From: Metaphire vulgaris
Taxonomy: Eukaryota; Annelida; Clitellata; Crassiclitellata; Megascolecidae
Assembly (NCBI GenBank): GCA_018105865.1
Contig: JACLAT010000042.1
Span: 542,001-606,000, forward strand
DNA length: 64,000 nucleotides
Direction: 5' to 3'
The translations under genes were made by a program, and so were the position numbers. The notes under the pieces are model-generated. The model was not told the DNA's origin, did no database searches, and worked only from the letters and a program-made list of their open reading frames with translations. This document shows, piece after piece, positions 11,463 through 22,341 of the stretch. Each line of letters begins with the position of its first letter. Positions within the stretch are counted from its first letter, which is position 1.

Positions 11463-11690
11463 GGTATGGAACGGCGAGGAGTTGTGGCTGGGAGCTTGTG
11501 GCATGTGGTTTGGAAGGGTGAGGGGCCGGTTGGGAAAAAAGTTTGGTAGAAGTGAAGGGGTTGTGCGGGTTTGGGATGGGTTGAGACTGGCGCCGGTGTG
11601 GCCAGAGGCGGTTGGAACAAGGGGGTGGGAGTCGCGGGCGGGGAGAGAGGTTTGAGGGGAGTAAAGGGGTTGTACAGTCTTTTTGATGGC
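11463..11690. other. Strand-asymmetric G-rich tract
   Basis: The + strand is strongly G-rich (gggg and ggtgtgg runs). The minus strand has an open proline-rich frame. The matching tract at 63364-63590 has indels that change that frame, so I treat it as noncoding. Confidence 0.5.
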
Positions 11691-12099
11691 ATGTCAGCAT
11701 CCATAGATCTCTGTCTTATTTTTGTCTTGTGTCAACACAGATAGACCCTTATCGATATTGTTGTTGCATATATATACTGCAGATTCAAATTTGGGTGCAT
11801 GTCAGAGTTAACTATCTACGTCCCTTTGGAACATCTAACACTTAACAAAAGAACTAAAAATCAGAATTTTGATTTTCTTAAAAACCTAAGAAAAACTAAG
11901 TTTTCTACAAAGTTAATTAATCTTTCAGTCCTGTATAATCTTGATCATTGCAGTGAGTGTAATTTCTGTGATGGGCATATAGGCCTAATGAGCTTTTGTT
12001 TAAGTACATATATTGTTGAGGTTTGGCGCGATATTTCGATGGAGATAAGATTTTTGAACGATTTATTAAGAGATGTTCCAAATCTGCCATAATATACAA

Positions 12100-13444
12100 G
12101 TTGAAACGGGAGAGGCTAACGCCCCTCGCAACAACCGCAACAACGTCCGCCTTTCCCTCTGGTTTGGAATATCTTCTGTAGCTCACCGCTGGTTCCAATC
12201 CTATCTCCAATCTAGATCTTTTCAAGTTTCATGCCAGAATCAAACTTCATCACCCTCCGATCTATACTATGGAGTACCACAAGGATCTGGCTTTGGACCG
12301 GTTTTGTTCAGTCTCTACACTACCCCACTGTCATCCTTAATCAACTCTCTCAAATTGAATCATCAACTTTATGCAGATGACACTCAATTATTTCTTTCGT
12401 TTACTCCATCTTCCTTTAAGGCATCAATCTCTGAACTAGAATCAGCATTTTTGTCAATCTCATCGTGGATGTCAGCTAATCTCCTTGCCCTCAATCCCTC
12501 CAAAACAGAATTTCTCTTATTTGGACTGCCACAACAACTGAAAACAATTGAAAATCCCACACTGATTTTAGCCCCAGATACAATAATAACCCCTGTTCCA
12601 ACTGCAAAAAATCTTGGATTTACTTTTGACTCCTCCCTAAATTTTGAAGCTCACATATCTCAACTATCAAAAACCTGTTATGCTCACATTCGTGATCTAC
12701 GTCGCCTTCGTCCCTACCTTGATATTAAAACTGCTTCCACTATTGCCACTTCAATAGTTCACTCTAAGTTAGACTACTGCAACTCACTGTTTCACAATCT
12801 TCCAAAGGCTTCCATATGTAAACTCCAATCGATTCAAAATGCCTTAGCTCGTGCAGTAACTAAATCGCCTAAATTTTGCCTATTTTACACCATTGCTCAA
12901 ATCTCTCCACTGGCTCAAAATAACAGAACGCATTGAATATAAAATAATATCGATGACTTATAACTCACTTCATACATCAAAACCAGTCTACCTAAGAAAT
13001 CTGATGATTCCACAACAACCTGGATCTACTAGATCCTCTTCACATGTAACTCTCCTTCGACCTCTGAATCAATCATCTCTCAAAATTTGCAATCGTGCTT
13101 TTTCATATGCGGCACCTGAGCTTTGGAACTCAATTCCAATATCCCTTCGTTGTCTACATCAAAGCCAAATAACAAACTCTGAGTCACAATTTTCTCCCCT
13201 TCTTGCAACATCTCCTCGTGTTTTTCTTTCTAAACTAAAATCATTTCTCTTTATAAAATCATTTCCTCTATAGCTATAGCATCCTGCCCACTTGCCCTTT
13301 TGATTAAATGACCCGGCATGAATGACCCACCTTTGGCTATAGCTACTTCATTTGAGATTGAGCACGTAGGAATAAGGAGCTACTTCGGTGCATCTTTTGA
13401 AAGCCCTTTAGAAATTAACGAGATTTTACTTACTTACTTACTTA
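12100..13444 (+). pseudogene. 5'-truncated CR1/L2-like LINE
   Basis: The frame to 12936 starts in the middle of a reverse transcriptase (WFQSYLQSRSF, then YGVPQGSGFGPVLF and the catalytic YADD of HQLYADDTQLF). It continues through SKLDYCNSLFHNLP and LQSIQNALARAVT. A frameshift near 12890 moves to a second frame holding SLHWLKITERIEYK, then RAFSYAAPELWNSIP and LKSFLF at the end, which is the full C-terminal order of the CR1/L2 group. The 3' end is a TTAC microsatellite (13429-13444), as is usual for these elements. The left junction falls just after the duplicated segment (about 12091-12110). Confidence 0.88.
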
Positions 13445-14100
13445 CTAGCGATTCAATCAAATATTAATAAGCAAGTAAGATACAGTTCCAAGAGATTATC
13501 TTATACTTATAACAGTATGATATGAACTGCGTTGATCGCCATTTTGTAATATCGCCATTTTGTGGTGATTCTTTAAAATGTTTTAATTTTAATTAAAGTT
13601 TGTCATTAGCAGTGGGCCGATTTAAATTAGTTGAAGCCGATAAAGGTTTTTACATGATATTATAATTGTATGCGACTAGGGATACCAGATCAGTTGAGAA
13701 GAATTTAAGGAGACACAAAACACATTGGTTTGTCAGACTTTTCAGAACGTTAAAGAAGCACAAAAGAAACTAATGATGCCTGTTTTTGCTTGTCGGACTT
13801 TATGAAGCGTTAAAGATGCAAAATAGTACAAAAAGTATTGATGGCCTTTTTTGTTTTTTGCTTGCCGGACATTTTATTATGATTTTAGGACGTTGAAGAT
13901 CAGGCCCGCCGGAACGAATTTGCATCAGGGGTGCAGATTTTCTCAAGATAAAACTTGTCTCTGGAAAACCCTTGACAAGTCGAAAAAAGGTCGCCGATGC
14001 CCATTTTGATCTAAAAATACCTCGACCAGCAAAAAATAGGTCGTTGAAACCCATTTTTTCCTCCAAAAATACCTTGACAAGCAAAAAAGGTCGTCGACAC

Positions 14101-14559
14101 CAGTGATGTTAATCCTTGTCCTGGTCCTTGTCCTTAAGGACTCCTTAAGGACCAATTTGAAGGCCTTGTCCTTGTCATCGTCCTTGGGGGTTCGGTCCTC
14201 GTCCTTATCCTCGTCCTTGCAGATCGGACCTTGTCCTGGTCCTTGTAACTTAGTCCTTGAAAAGTCCTTATAAGGACCAAATTACTTGTATACCATTTTC
14301 AATTGTACTGATAATTATGTTCCAAGGTAAGAGTAGTATGTGGATTTATATTTAGGCTACATACTTGCTTTGAGTTACTCTAACTAAAATGTTTAGTCAT
14401 TGTTTCCTTTATAATACCAGTTGAAGAGTTGATTCTTTAGCAGAATTCTTTGTTGCCCAGCGACGTCGGCTCCAGTTGAACGAGTGTTTTTGCAAAGTGG
14501 TCTCATAATTAGACCTCACTGTGTGTGCATGACTGATCAGCTGCTGGAAACACTTGTTC

Positions 14560-14628
<69 letters not shown>

Positions 14629-15027
14629 ACTTGACAATTTCTTAAGCGCAGTAACATAGCTAGGTGGCTAAAGTCAAGGCGCATTTGAAACGCAGCATTG
14701 CTGTTGACTAGACTATGCTTTACAACGTTCTTTTTATTCTTTTCTAATTTTGTGATTCGATTTGAAATTGTGTTTGTTTTTTTCCTTTCTGACTTTTTTG
14801 TCTGACAGAAGTTGGTCCTTGTCCTTGTCCATGATCCTTGTCCTTGGGGGTCAGTCCTTGTGGTCCTTGTGCTTGAAGGGTAAGTCCTTGTCCTCATCCT
14901 TGGAGGGTTGGTCCTTGTCCTTATCCTCGTCCTTGGGGGTCAGTCCTTGTCCTTATCCTTGTCCTTGGGGGTTCAGTCCTTGTCCTTATCCTTGTCCTTG
15001 GGGAGTCGGTCCTTGTTAGCATCACTG
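14101..15027. mobile_element. hAT-like element, innermost member of the nest
   Basis: Left end cagtgatgttaatcc, right end gttagcatcactg, with perfect 8-bp duplications gtcgacac at 14093-14100 and 15028-15035. Both arms are built from repeated gtccttgtcc words (about 14112-14280 and 14813-15015), probably subterminal binding repeats. A TTA microsatellite lies at 14561-14625. Confidence 0.9.
14561..14625. repeat. (TTA)n microsatellite
   Basis: Near-pure ATT repeat inside the innermost hAT element. Confidence 0.97.
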
Positions 15028-15854
15028 GTCGACACCCGTTTTTATCTAAAAATACATTGACAAGCAAATAAGGTCGTCTGCATACCTTTTTTAGGGCTGC
15101 ACCTTGTCTGCACCCCTGGAAATGGGTGCAGACAGGGTACAGACCATCTTCTCTTCCAGGGGGTGCACTGCATCTTCTAAATTTTTCCAGGAGTGCAGCT
15201 GCACCCCCCTGCACTCCCACTTCGTACAGGCCTGTTAAAGATGCAAAAAAGTACAAAAAATTAGTGAGGACGTTTTCAACACTTAATATCCATCAATTAA
15301 TTACACGACCTTTTAATATAGCGTAATGTCTAGAATCGGTAATCTCTTTTTAAATGAGATTTAAGGACATTTTATGTCTTTATTAAGGACAAGGGCCCTT
15401 AAGGTACCGGTCACGGAATTTATCGACTGTCCTTATCATTTAAGGACGTCTGGTAACCCTACAGTATATAATGTGACTGCTTAGTCATGTGCTTTTTTAT
15501 TTCGTAGGGTGTAGGAAGCTGTGATGCAGTCTAAAAGCATTAGAATTTCGATTTTCTTTAATTCGCTGATATCATAATCGTTGAGATCACCCAGGCCGAA
15601 TAGTGGTGTGACGTGCCAGAAGAATACCTTGTCCCACTGGGATGAGGGGAGGAGCAATGGTTTAGACATGGTCCCAGGGATACACGAGGATGCTCTGCGC
15701 TGCAGTGTGACTTTCCCGTTGGGCGCATCTGCTGCTACTGAAATTACTAATCTCACGTTGCTGTCCATGGGATGGCAGAAAGTGTCCCCGTTAGACAGCC
15801 AAGTACTCGTGAGTAGACTACGCAAAGACTGTCATGGGTCGCAGGACCCATATT

Positions 15855-16576
15855 AATGGCTGGCGCTATCAAAATATATTTCTGATGACAATGGCATTTT
15901 TTCTATGTCGTTTTGCCTATGGACCTCTAGTTGCTTAGCCCTATAACTTTTGACATCTTGGAAGGAGAGACTAAATCTTTGAGTTATATGGTCCAGAGGG
16001 CTAGCACCCTCTACTGAATTAGGCAGAAATTGATTGCTATTAAAATATATTTCTTATGACAATGGTATTTTTTCTACGTAGTTTTGTCTATGGACCTCTA
16101 GTTGTGTAGGCCTATAACTTTTGATATCTTGGACGGAGTGACTAAATCTTTGAGTTATATGGTCCAGACGGCTAGCACCCTCCACGGAAATTAGCAGAAA
16201 TTGATTGCTATTAAAATACATTTCTTTATTTCTTATGATAATGGCATTTTTTTCTATGTCATTTTGCTTATGAACCTTCAGTTGCTTAGGCCTATAACTT
16301 TTGATACTTTGGAAGGAGCGACTAAATCTTTGAGTTATATGGTCCAGAGGGCTAGCACCCTCTACTGAAATAGGCAGAAATTGATTGCCATTAAAATATA
16401 TTTCGTATGACAATGGTATTTTTTCTACGTAGTTTTGTCTATGGACCTCTAGTTGCTTAGGCCTATAACTTTTAATATCTTGGAAGGAGTGACTAAATCT
16501 TTGAGTTATATGGTCCAGAGGGCTAGCACCCTCTACTGAAATAGGCAGAAATTGATTGCTATCAAAATATATTTCT
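15855..16576. repeat. Satellite 1 array, about 175-bp units
   Basis: Four units marked by ctagcaccctc at about 16001, 16172, 16352 and 16522, a spacing of 170-180 bases. Each contains taggcctataacttttgat and aaatctttgagttatatgg. Minus-strand open frames through the array are repeat artefacts. The array continues inside and after the composite structure to its right (16614-17887 and 19281-19655). Confidence 0.9.
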
Positions 16577-16757
16577 GATGACAACAGTGGCGTCGCCAGG
16601 AATTTTTGGTTGGGAAATTGATTGCTATTAAAATATATTTCTTATGACAATGGTATTTTTTCTACGTAGTTTTGTCTATGGACCTCTAGTTGTGTAGGCC
16701 TATAACTTTTGATATCTTGGACGGAGTGACTAAATCTTTGAGTTATATGGTCCAGAC

Positions 16758-17841
16758 TAGACCCTGCACGGGCCGGGCGGCCGCGGGCCGCCTGGCCGCG
16801 GGGCGCTGGCGGGCCGGGCCGGGCCGGGCTCAAAAGATTGTCAAATAAAACGGGCGGGCCGGGCCGGATGAGTGACGGGGGCCGGGCGGCTGCCATAAGT
16901 CGCCCGCCCTCTGTTTAACGCATTAAGGAACCCCGATCAAAGGAACTTGCCAATTGTTTCGGTATAACGAATTAAAATGAATCCCCTAAAGATGAATCAC
17001 CCAGTCATCTTTCTACGTGTAATAAATACTCCCCACCTCTTTATTCTCTGAAGAATATTAACACCCTCTGAAATGTAATAACTCCCTATAGTGATATGCA
17101 GTAAAATGTATAAATGGAGTCATCAGATATGAAACTGTGCCAACGCACAAGAGATGGAATGACGTAATTTGGGGCAAGTAATGTAGGGGAGTAGAAATTC
17201 TAATCCCGTAGAGTCTTCAAAGGCAGAGTCTGACCGATTATATTAGCATTACGCAATACGCATTGTCCTTCTTGTCCAGATACGTATTCTAGTGACTAGC
17301 GTTGGGGCCTGTGTAGTGCCAGGATCGCTTGAATGTATTGTTTGAAATACTTTGATCTCCTTGCCTTCGCCTTCTCTTCGTCACTACGTGGAAATCTTTA
17401 GACAGACAGACAGACAGTCAGACAGTCAGACAGACATTCTAGAACAGTGAGCTATCTTACTGAACGTTGCAACACTTGATAAATACTTGGTATTTATCCA
17501 GGCTCCCTTGGCCTAACCAAGCAAGCCGATTCTCAGTCGGCTTACTCGGCTATATGTAGTATTTAATGTGACTAATAGCTCCATCTGATGACGCTGATCT
17601 CTCTAGTAAGGCGCCAGACTTGGAAGTCTTTTAGTAAGAAGACTAAAACGTCAACTGAATCATGACTGATTTCCCAAAAGTTAGGTTGCAAATTGTAATC
17701 GCAAATAAGCAGGCCGGGCCGGAAATTTGGCGGGCCGAAACGGGCCGGGCCCTAAAGAAAAAGCAATGAAACGGGCCGGGCCAAAAGAGTGACGGGCCGG
17801 GCCGGGCCGGGCTGCCATAAGTCGGCCTGTGCAGGGGTCTA
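16758..17841. mobile_element. hAT element with GGGCCGGGCC subterminal repeats
   Basis: Left end tagaccctgcacgggccg, right end cctgtgcaggggtcta, and perfect 8-bp duplications gtccagac at 16750-16757 and 17842-17849. Both arms hold repeated gggccgggcc words, giving very GC-rich shoulders in an AT-rich region. The interior has no transposase frame that I recognise. It split a satellite-1 unit that matches the unit at 16027-16205. Confidence 0.93.
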
Positions 17842-17887
17842 GTCCAGACGGCTAGCACCCTCCACGGAAATTAGCAGAAATTAGCAG

Positions 17888-18040
17888 GGGGCAAAAGGGG
17901 CTAGCGTGTCAGATTCCTTACCCACCGCTGCTCCCCCCTTCACAGAAAACTTTCTTACCGGATTTGCGCGAATCAGGTAGGTGGTCTGGGGCAGGCTGGG
18001 GGAGCACTTGCCCCCATTTGCCCCCGTGGCGACGCTAGTG
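17888..18040. mobile_element. MITE-Y copy 1, right part
   Basis: From ggggcaaaaggggctagc to gtggcgacgctagtg. It is homologous to 19124-19280. Its left 29 bases lie at 16585-16613. Confidence 0.85.
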
Positions 18041-18041
18041 C

Positions 18042-19086
18042 CTGTTTGACATTGGACAATGCAAGGATTATTGCTGCAGTAGGCTATAGATATGCAAAAT
18101 CCAGAAGAGTGATGAAACAAATTAAAAGCACATTTTTGTGTGTCCCCAGCTTAGCTGAGTCAAACCGTACTAGAATTGTCAATATATTCTGCGTCAATTT
18201 TATTCTAGAGCATTCGAAATGCCCCGAAAAATGGTGAGCCATTTGAAACGACACTATACAAAGTCTTTCAGAAATCTGTTCTCTGTCAAATGTCTAAAAA
18301 ATCAAATGAGAGATAAGGAGGGGTTTAAGAGAGCTGGTTTCTTGTATGACATGTTCTATAGACCACAAAAATACTATATAATTGATACTCTGTTTGACAT
18401 TGGACAATGCAAGGATTAGTGCTACAGTAGGCTATAGATATGCAAAATCCAGAAGATTGATGAAACAAATTAGAACCACATTTTCTTGTGTCCCCAGCTT
18501 AGCTAAGTCAAACCATACTAGAATTGTCAATATATTTTGCCTCAATTTTATTCTAAAGCATTCGAAATGCCCCGAAAAATGGTGAGCCATTTGAAAGGAC
18601 ACTATACAAAGTCTTTCAGAAATCTATTCTCTGTCAAATGTCTACAAAAATCGAATGAGAGATAAGGAGGGTCTAGAGATAGCTGGTTTCTTTTATCTCA
18701 AGTTTTATCGACCACAAAAATACTATATAATTGATACCCTGTTTGACATTGGACAATGTAAGGGTTAGTGCTACAGCAGGCTATAGATATGCAAAATTCA
18801 GAAGAGTGTTGAAACTAATTAAAACCACATTTTCGTGTGTCCCCAGCTTAGCTGAGTCAAACCGTACTATAATTGTCAATATATTCTGCCTCAATTTTAT
18901 TCTAGAGCATTCGAAATGCCACGAAAAATGGTGAGCCATTCGAAATGATGCTATACAAAGTCTTTCAGAAATCTGTTCTCTGTCATATGTCTACAAAATC
19001 GAACGAGAGATAAGAAGGGGTTTAAGAGAGCTGGATTCTTGTAAGACAAGTTCTATAGAAGACAAAAATATTATATAATTGATAGC
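18042..19086. repeat. Satellite 2, three units of 348-349 bp
   Basis: Unit starts (ctgtttgacattggacaatg) are at 18042 and 18390, with a near-identical start at 18739. The third unit ends at the same phase, where Y copy 2 begins. No coding potential is kept between units. Confidence 0.95.
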
Positions 19087-19093
19087 CTGTTTG

Positions 19094-19280
19094 CAGTGTG
19101 TTGCCAGGAATTTTTGGTTGGGGAGGGGGGCAAAAGGGGCTAGCATGTCAGATTCCTTACCCACCCCTGCCCCCCTTCACAGAAAACTTTCTCACCGGAT
19201 TTGCGCGAATCTGGTAGGTGGTCTGGGGCAGGTTGGGGGGGGCACTTGCCCCCATTTGCCCCCCCGTGGCAACGCTAGTG
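19094..19280. mobile_element. MITE-Y copy 2
   Basis: Complete 187-bp copy starting cagtgtgttgccagg and ending tggcaacgctagtg, with G-rich and C-rich shoulders (ggggaggggggc and cccccc). Confidence 0.8.
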
Positions 19281-19655
19281 GATGACAATGGCATTTTTCT
19301 ATGTCGTTTTGCCTATGGACTTCTAGATGCTTAGGCCTATAACTTTTGATTTCTTGGAAGGAGTGACTAAATCTTTGAGTTATATGGTCCAAAGGGCTAG
19401 CACCCTCTACTGAAATTGGCAGAAATTGATTGCTATTAAAATATATTTCTTAATTTCTTATGATAATGACATTTTTTCTATGTCGTTTTGCCTATGAAAC
19501 TCTAGTTGCTTAGGTCTATAACTTTTGATATCTTGGAAGGAGCGACTAAATCTTTGAGTTATATGGTTCAGAGGGCTAGCACCCACTACTGAAATTGGCA
19601 GAAATTGATTGCTATTAAAATATATTTCTTATGACAATGGCATTTTTTCTATGTA
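19281..19655. repeat. Satellite 1 array, right segment
   Basis: About two further units resuming mid-unit at gatgacaatggcatttt, ending where the gene B 5' flank begins. Confidence 0.9.
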
Positions 19656-20449
19656 TGAGAATGGCTTTGAAAAACTTGAAAATGTGATGTACCGTAAGTT
19701 TCCTTTCTAATTTCAAATGATTTTTCCTTCTCAAGAGAATTTTCCAAAGATGCGTGATCATTTATATACACAACTGTTCTTGGCAAATTATAAAATATGT
19801 CATCTAGTTATAAATTAGGAGAGTAAGTAAGTAAATAAAATCTTGTGGATTTATATAGTGCTTTGGAAAGCAGTACAACAGTAGCAGGTTATTCCTTGGT
19901 ACTTATCCTTTCTTAAAATAGTTAGGGGAAAGGTTAATGATCAGCTAGGCAATGGTTCAAACTTCAAATCATTCTGGAGGACTAGACTTTTATCTGATGA
20001 ATTTGGGAGCAATTGAGGATTATTACCTTAGCAATAGTCTATTTCGTTTTGGGGGTGCTGGAAAATGTAAAAGTCACTCCATTTCCTGCTTATGGTGCCT
20101 TAAAATGTTCTTTTTCTATCTGGAAATAGAACTTTTCAGCACGATAGACTAATAAGAATGGGGTGTGGTGGTTGTAATATATTTTTTGGTACTGAATGAA
20201 GTACCTATTGTGATGAATTAGGAAAAAGACTTAGTGTCTTGTTAATTCTCTGTCTGATTTTTTAATTGAGAGCACACATAATTAGATATTCCCAATGAGA
20301 CATTTGAGCAAGTGTTGAATATCAATAACAGAGTGATATTTTTGTCCTTTCAGAAATGGTGCTTCATCAAAGCAGTGCATCTATTTGATTGTTTGACGAG
20401 AAAGATTTATGTACAACTTCAATCATTCTGTTAAAATACTCAATAAGAA
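19655..20449 (+). promoter_or_regulatory. Gene B 5' flank with putative splice acceptor
   Basis: U1 remnant at 19655-19760 with a donor-like gtaagt near 19688. A minus-strand LINE 3' tail with a TAAG run is at about 19825-19925, block U2 at about 19975-20165, and tttgtcctttcag with AG at 20352-20353. The start of the gene B transcript is not determinable. Confidence 0.45.
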
Positions 20450-21781
20450 ATGTTAGATCAGTGCAAGACATGCAGCAAGACATTCAACAGATGTGAAGTC
20501 CTCAAGATTCATGAAAGAATTCATACAGGAGAAAAGCCATACAGCTGCAAAGTATGCGGAAGGGCATATTCTGAACAAGGTAACCTTAGGAAGCATGAAA
20601 GAATTCATACAGGAGACAAGCCTTACAGCTGCAAAGTATGTAGAAAGGCATTTGCTCTAAAAGGTAGCCTAGTAAGACACAACAGAATTCATACAGGAGA
20701 AAAGCCATACAGATGCAAGATATGCAGCAGGGCATTTAACGAAAAAGGTGATCTCAAAAATCACGAAAGAATTCATACAGGGGAGAAGCCATACAACTGC
20801 AAGCTATGCTGTAAGGTCTTTACTCAAAAGGGTAACCTAATGAAACATGAGATGATTCATACAGGAGAGAAGCCATACAGATGCAAGATATGCAGCAGGG
20901 CATTTAGCAGAAAAAGTGATCTCATAAAGCATGAAAGAATTCATACAGGGGAGAGGCCTTACAGCTGCAAGGTATGCAGTAGGGCTTTTACCCAAAGAGG
21001 TAGCCTAAGGCTGCATGAGATGATTCATATGGGAGAGAGGCCATATATATGCAAGGTATGCAGCAAAACGTTTCGTCAGAAAGATAAAATGAGGCAGCAT
21101 GAAAGAATTCATACAGGGGAGAAGCCATACATATGCAAGATATGCAACAAAACATTCAACACAAATAAAGATCTCCAGACTCATGAAAGAATTCATACAG
21201 GAGAGAAGCCATACAGCTGCCCGGAATGCAGCAGGGTTTTTACTCAAAAGTGTCACCTAAAAAGTCATGAGAAAATTCATACAGGAGAGAAACCATACAT
21301 CTGCAAACTATGTGCCATGTCATTTAGTAAAGAAAAGACCCTCATAGGGCATGAAAGAAACCACACAGGAGAGAAGCCATACATATGCAAAGTGTGTAAG
21401 AAAGGATTTGTCCTGGTACAATACCTGAGAAGTCATGAGAAAATTCATTCTGACAAGAAACCATTTTTATGTTACACTTGTAACAAAGCATTCAAGTGGA
21501 GAAATCAGGTGATTTTACATCAAAAAATTCACAATAAACAAAAGCAGTTTCCTTGCAGAGTTACTAAGAAAGAAAATTCGGGAAAAGATCACTCTGAATG
21601 TTCTGAAACAAATGACGATATTAGAAACATTTTCAGTACATTTGCATTTGGTGGGCCTTTGAGTAAAGAGCCAGAAGAATTTGAATTTGGTGTCCAACAA
21701 CAATATGGGTGTGGATTGTGTGATGAAATCTTTTTAGAAGAAACCCATTTTATGGTACATTGTTCAGGACACAGTCTGTAG
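20450..21781 (+). CDS. Poly-C2H2 zinc-finger protein B (13 fingers plus tail finger)
   Basis: 443 residues, the shortest array of the cluster. It starts MLDQCKTCSKTF, runs 13 standard fingers with TGEKP linkers (residues about 5-377), then the family spacer (FSTFAFGGPL) and a tail finger CGLCDEIF..HFMVHCSGH. The last residues differ from the family: relative to its paralogues a 2-bp deletion in the cacttagtc segment shifts the frame and replaces LVSNCPSILF with a two-residue end. Finger 2 has Tyr for the usual Phe (RAYSEQG). Predicted nuclear DNA-binding protein without an effector domain; target unknown. Confidence 0.92.
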   Translation: MLDQCKTCSKTFNRCEVLKIHERIHTGEKPYSCKVCGRAYSEQGNLRKHERIHTGDKPYSCKVCRKAFALKGSLVRHNRIHTGEKPYRCKICSRAFNEKGDLKNHERIHTGEKPYNCKLCCKVFTQKGNLMKHEMIHTGEKPYRCKICSRAFSRKSDLIKHERIHTGERPYSCKVCSRAFTQRGSLRLHEMIHMGERPYICKVCSKTFRQKDKMRQHERIHTGEKPYICKICNKTFNTNKDLQTHERIHTGEKPYSCPECSRVFTQKCHLKSHEKIHTGEKPYICKLCAMSFSKEKTLIGHERNHTGEKPYICKVCKKGFVLVQYLRSHEKIHSDKKPFLCYTCNKAFKWRNQVILHQKIHNKQKQFPCRVTKKENSGKDHSECSETNDDIRNIFSTFAFGGPLSKEPEEFEFGVQQQYGCGLCDEIFLEETHFMVHCSGHSL

Positions 21782-22077
21782 CTGCCCGTCACATCAATCC
21801 AGTTGTGATTGAAGTTATCTTTATATTGACAATAAGTTTTTAGAAGAAACCAATTTGATGATACTCTGTTCAGCTAACTGTTGGGCAATTGTTTTGCAAA
21901 TTGGTTTATTAAAAACGAAGTTCAGAGTTGTATCCTGAATTGAACAATTTTTAAAATCGGTTCTGTATTAGTAAGGCTTTGCTGAAAAATGCATTGGCTT
22001 ATTTTTGTGAAAACTGTGTATATTAAATAGCCTTTGAATCACCTATGACCATTGAGATCTGTTTTCAAAATCCTCAT

Positions 22078-22341
22078 CAGGGACGTCATTTGGGGGGGCA
22101 GGGGGCATTTGCCCCCCCTCCTAGATTTCGAGGGAAAAAATTTTTTTCGGCAATGTTTGTGTTATTTAGTTTTTACAAGCCCTAAAGGAGCGCTTGATGT
22201 CGAGTAATCAGAAGTAACTAACCGTAAAAAAATGACTGACAAGTGAAAAAAAAGGTCGTCAACTTTTTCGCAAACTTGTAACTTGTCAGGTTGGAAGTGT
22301 CTTGCCCCCCCCCCGTGGAAAACAGTGAAATAACGTCTCTG
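22078..22341. mobile_element. hAT-like MITE
   Basis: Ends cagggacgtcatttgg and gaaataacgtctctg are imperfect inverses. Flanking octamers atcctcat (22070-22077) and atcctcct (22342-22349) differ at one base. It has G-rich and C-rich shoulders like the element at 23859. Confidence 0.78.

Larger units (their letters stand above)
13901..15234. mobile_element. hAT-like element, middle member of the nest
   Basis: Left end caggcccgccggaacgaa; right end ttcgtacaggcctg as its partial inverse. The flanking octamers ttgaagat (13893-13900) and ttaaagat (15235-15242) differ by one base. Confidence 0.72.
13678..15470. mobile_element. hAT-like element, outer member of a nest
   Basis: It interrupts repeat X at tgcgact. 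The flanking octamers atgcgact (13670-13677) and atgtgact (15471-15478) differ by one base. The ends carry agggataccag on the left and ctggtaaccct near the right. A further ten bases beyond the right inverted repeat make the exact right terminus uncertain. Confidence 0.6.
13505..15850. repeat. Dispersed repeat family X, copy 1 (interrupted)
   Basis: It opens with gttgatcgccattttgtaat and resumes at about 15479 after a nested insertion. Related copies are at 25893-26322, 33668-33866, 39029-39234, 44765-45690 and 54285-54480. On the minus strand 15481-15825 is one open frame of 114 codons. Its residues (DSNVRLVI, then VTLQ and FFWHVTPLFG and DISELKK) are partly kept in the copies at 26209-26436 and 45212-45540. 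It may be an old coding sequence or an unknown element. No family is recognised. Confidence 0.6.
16585..19280. mobile_element. Composite structure: two MITE-Y copies bracketing a second satellite
   Basis: It is flanked by the octamer gatgacaa at 16577-16584 and 19281-19288, and satellite 1 resumes seamlessly after it. It begins with Y copy 1 (left end cagtggcgtcgccagg; right end at 18040) and ends with Y copy 2 (19094-19280; right end gtggcaacgctagtg). Between them are three 348-bp satellite units. The octamer right of Y1 (18041-18048) and left of Y2 (19086-19093) is cctgtttg in both. Y1 is itself split by one satellite-1 unit carrying a hAT element. Confidence 0.85.

Noticed and set aside
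11459..11704. Proline-rich minus-strand frame, also open at 63363-63614
   Set aside because: The two copies differ by frame-changing indels in the middle, so the peptide is not conserved; the openness comes from the G-rich strand.
16054..16896. Minus-strand frame of 176 codons with internal repeats
   Set aside because: It lies across satellite-1 units and simply repeats with them.
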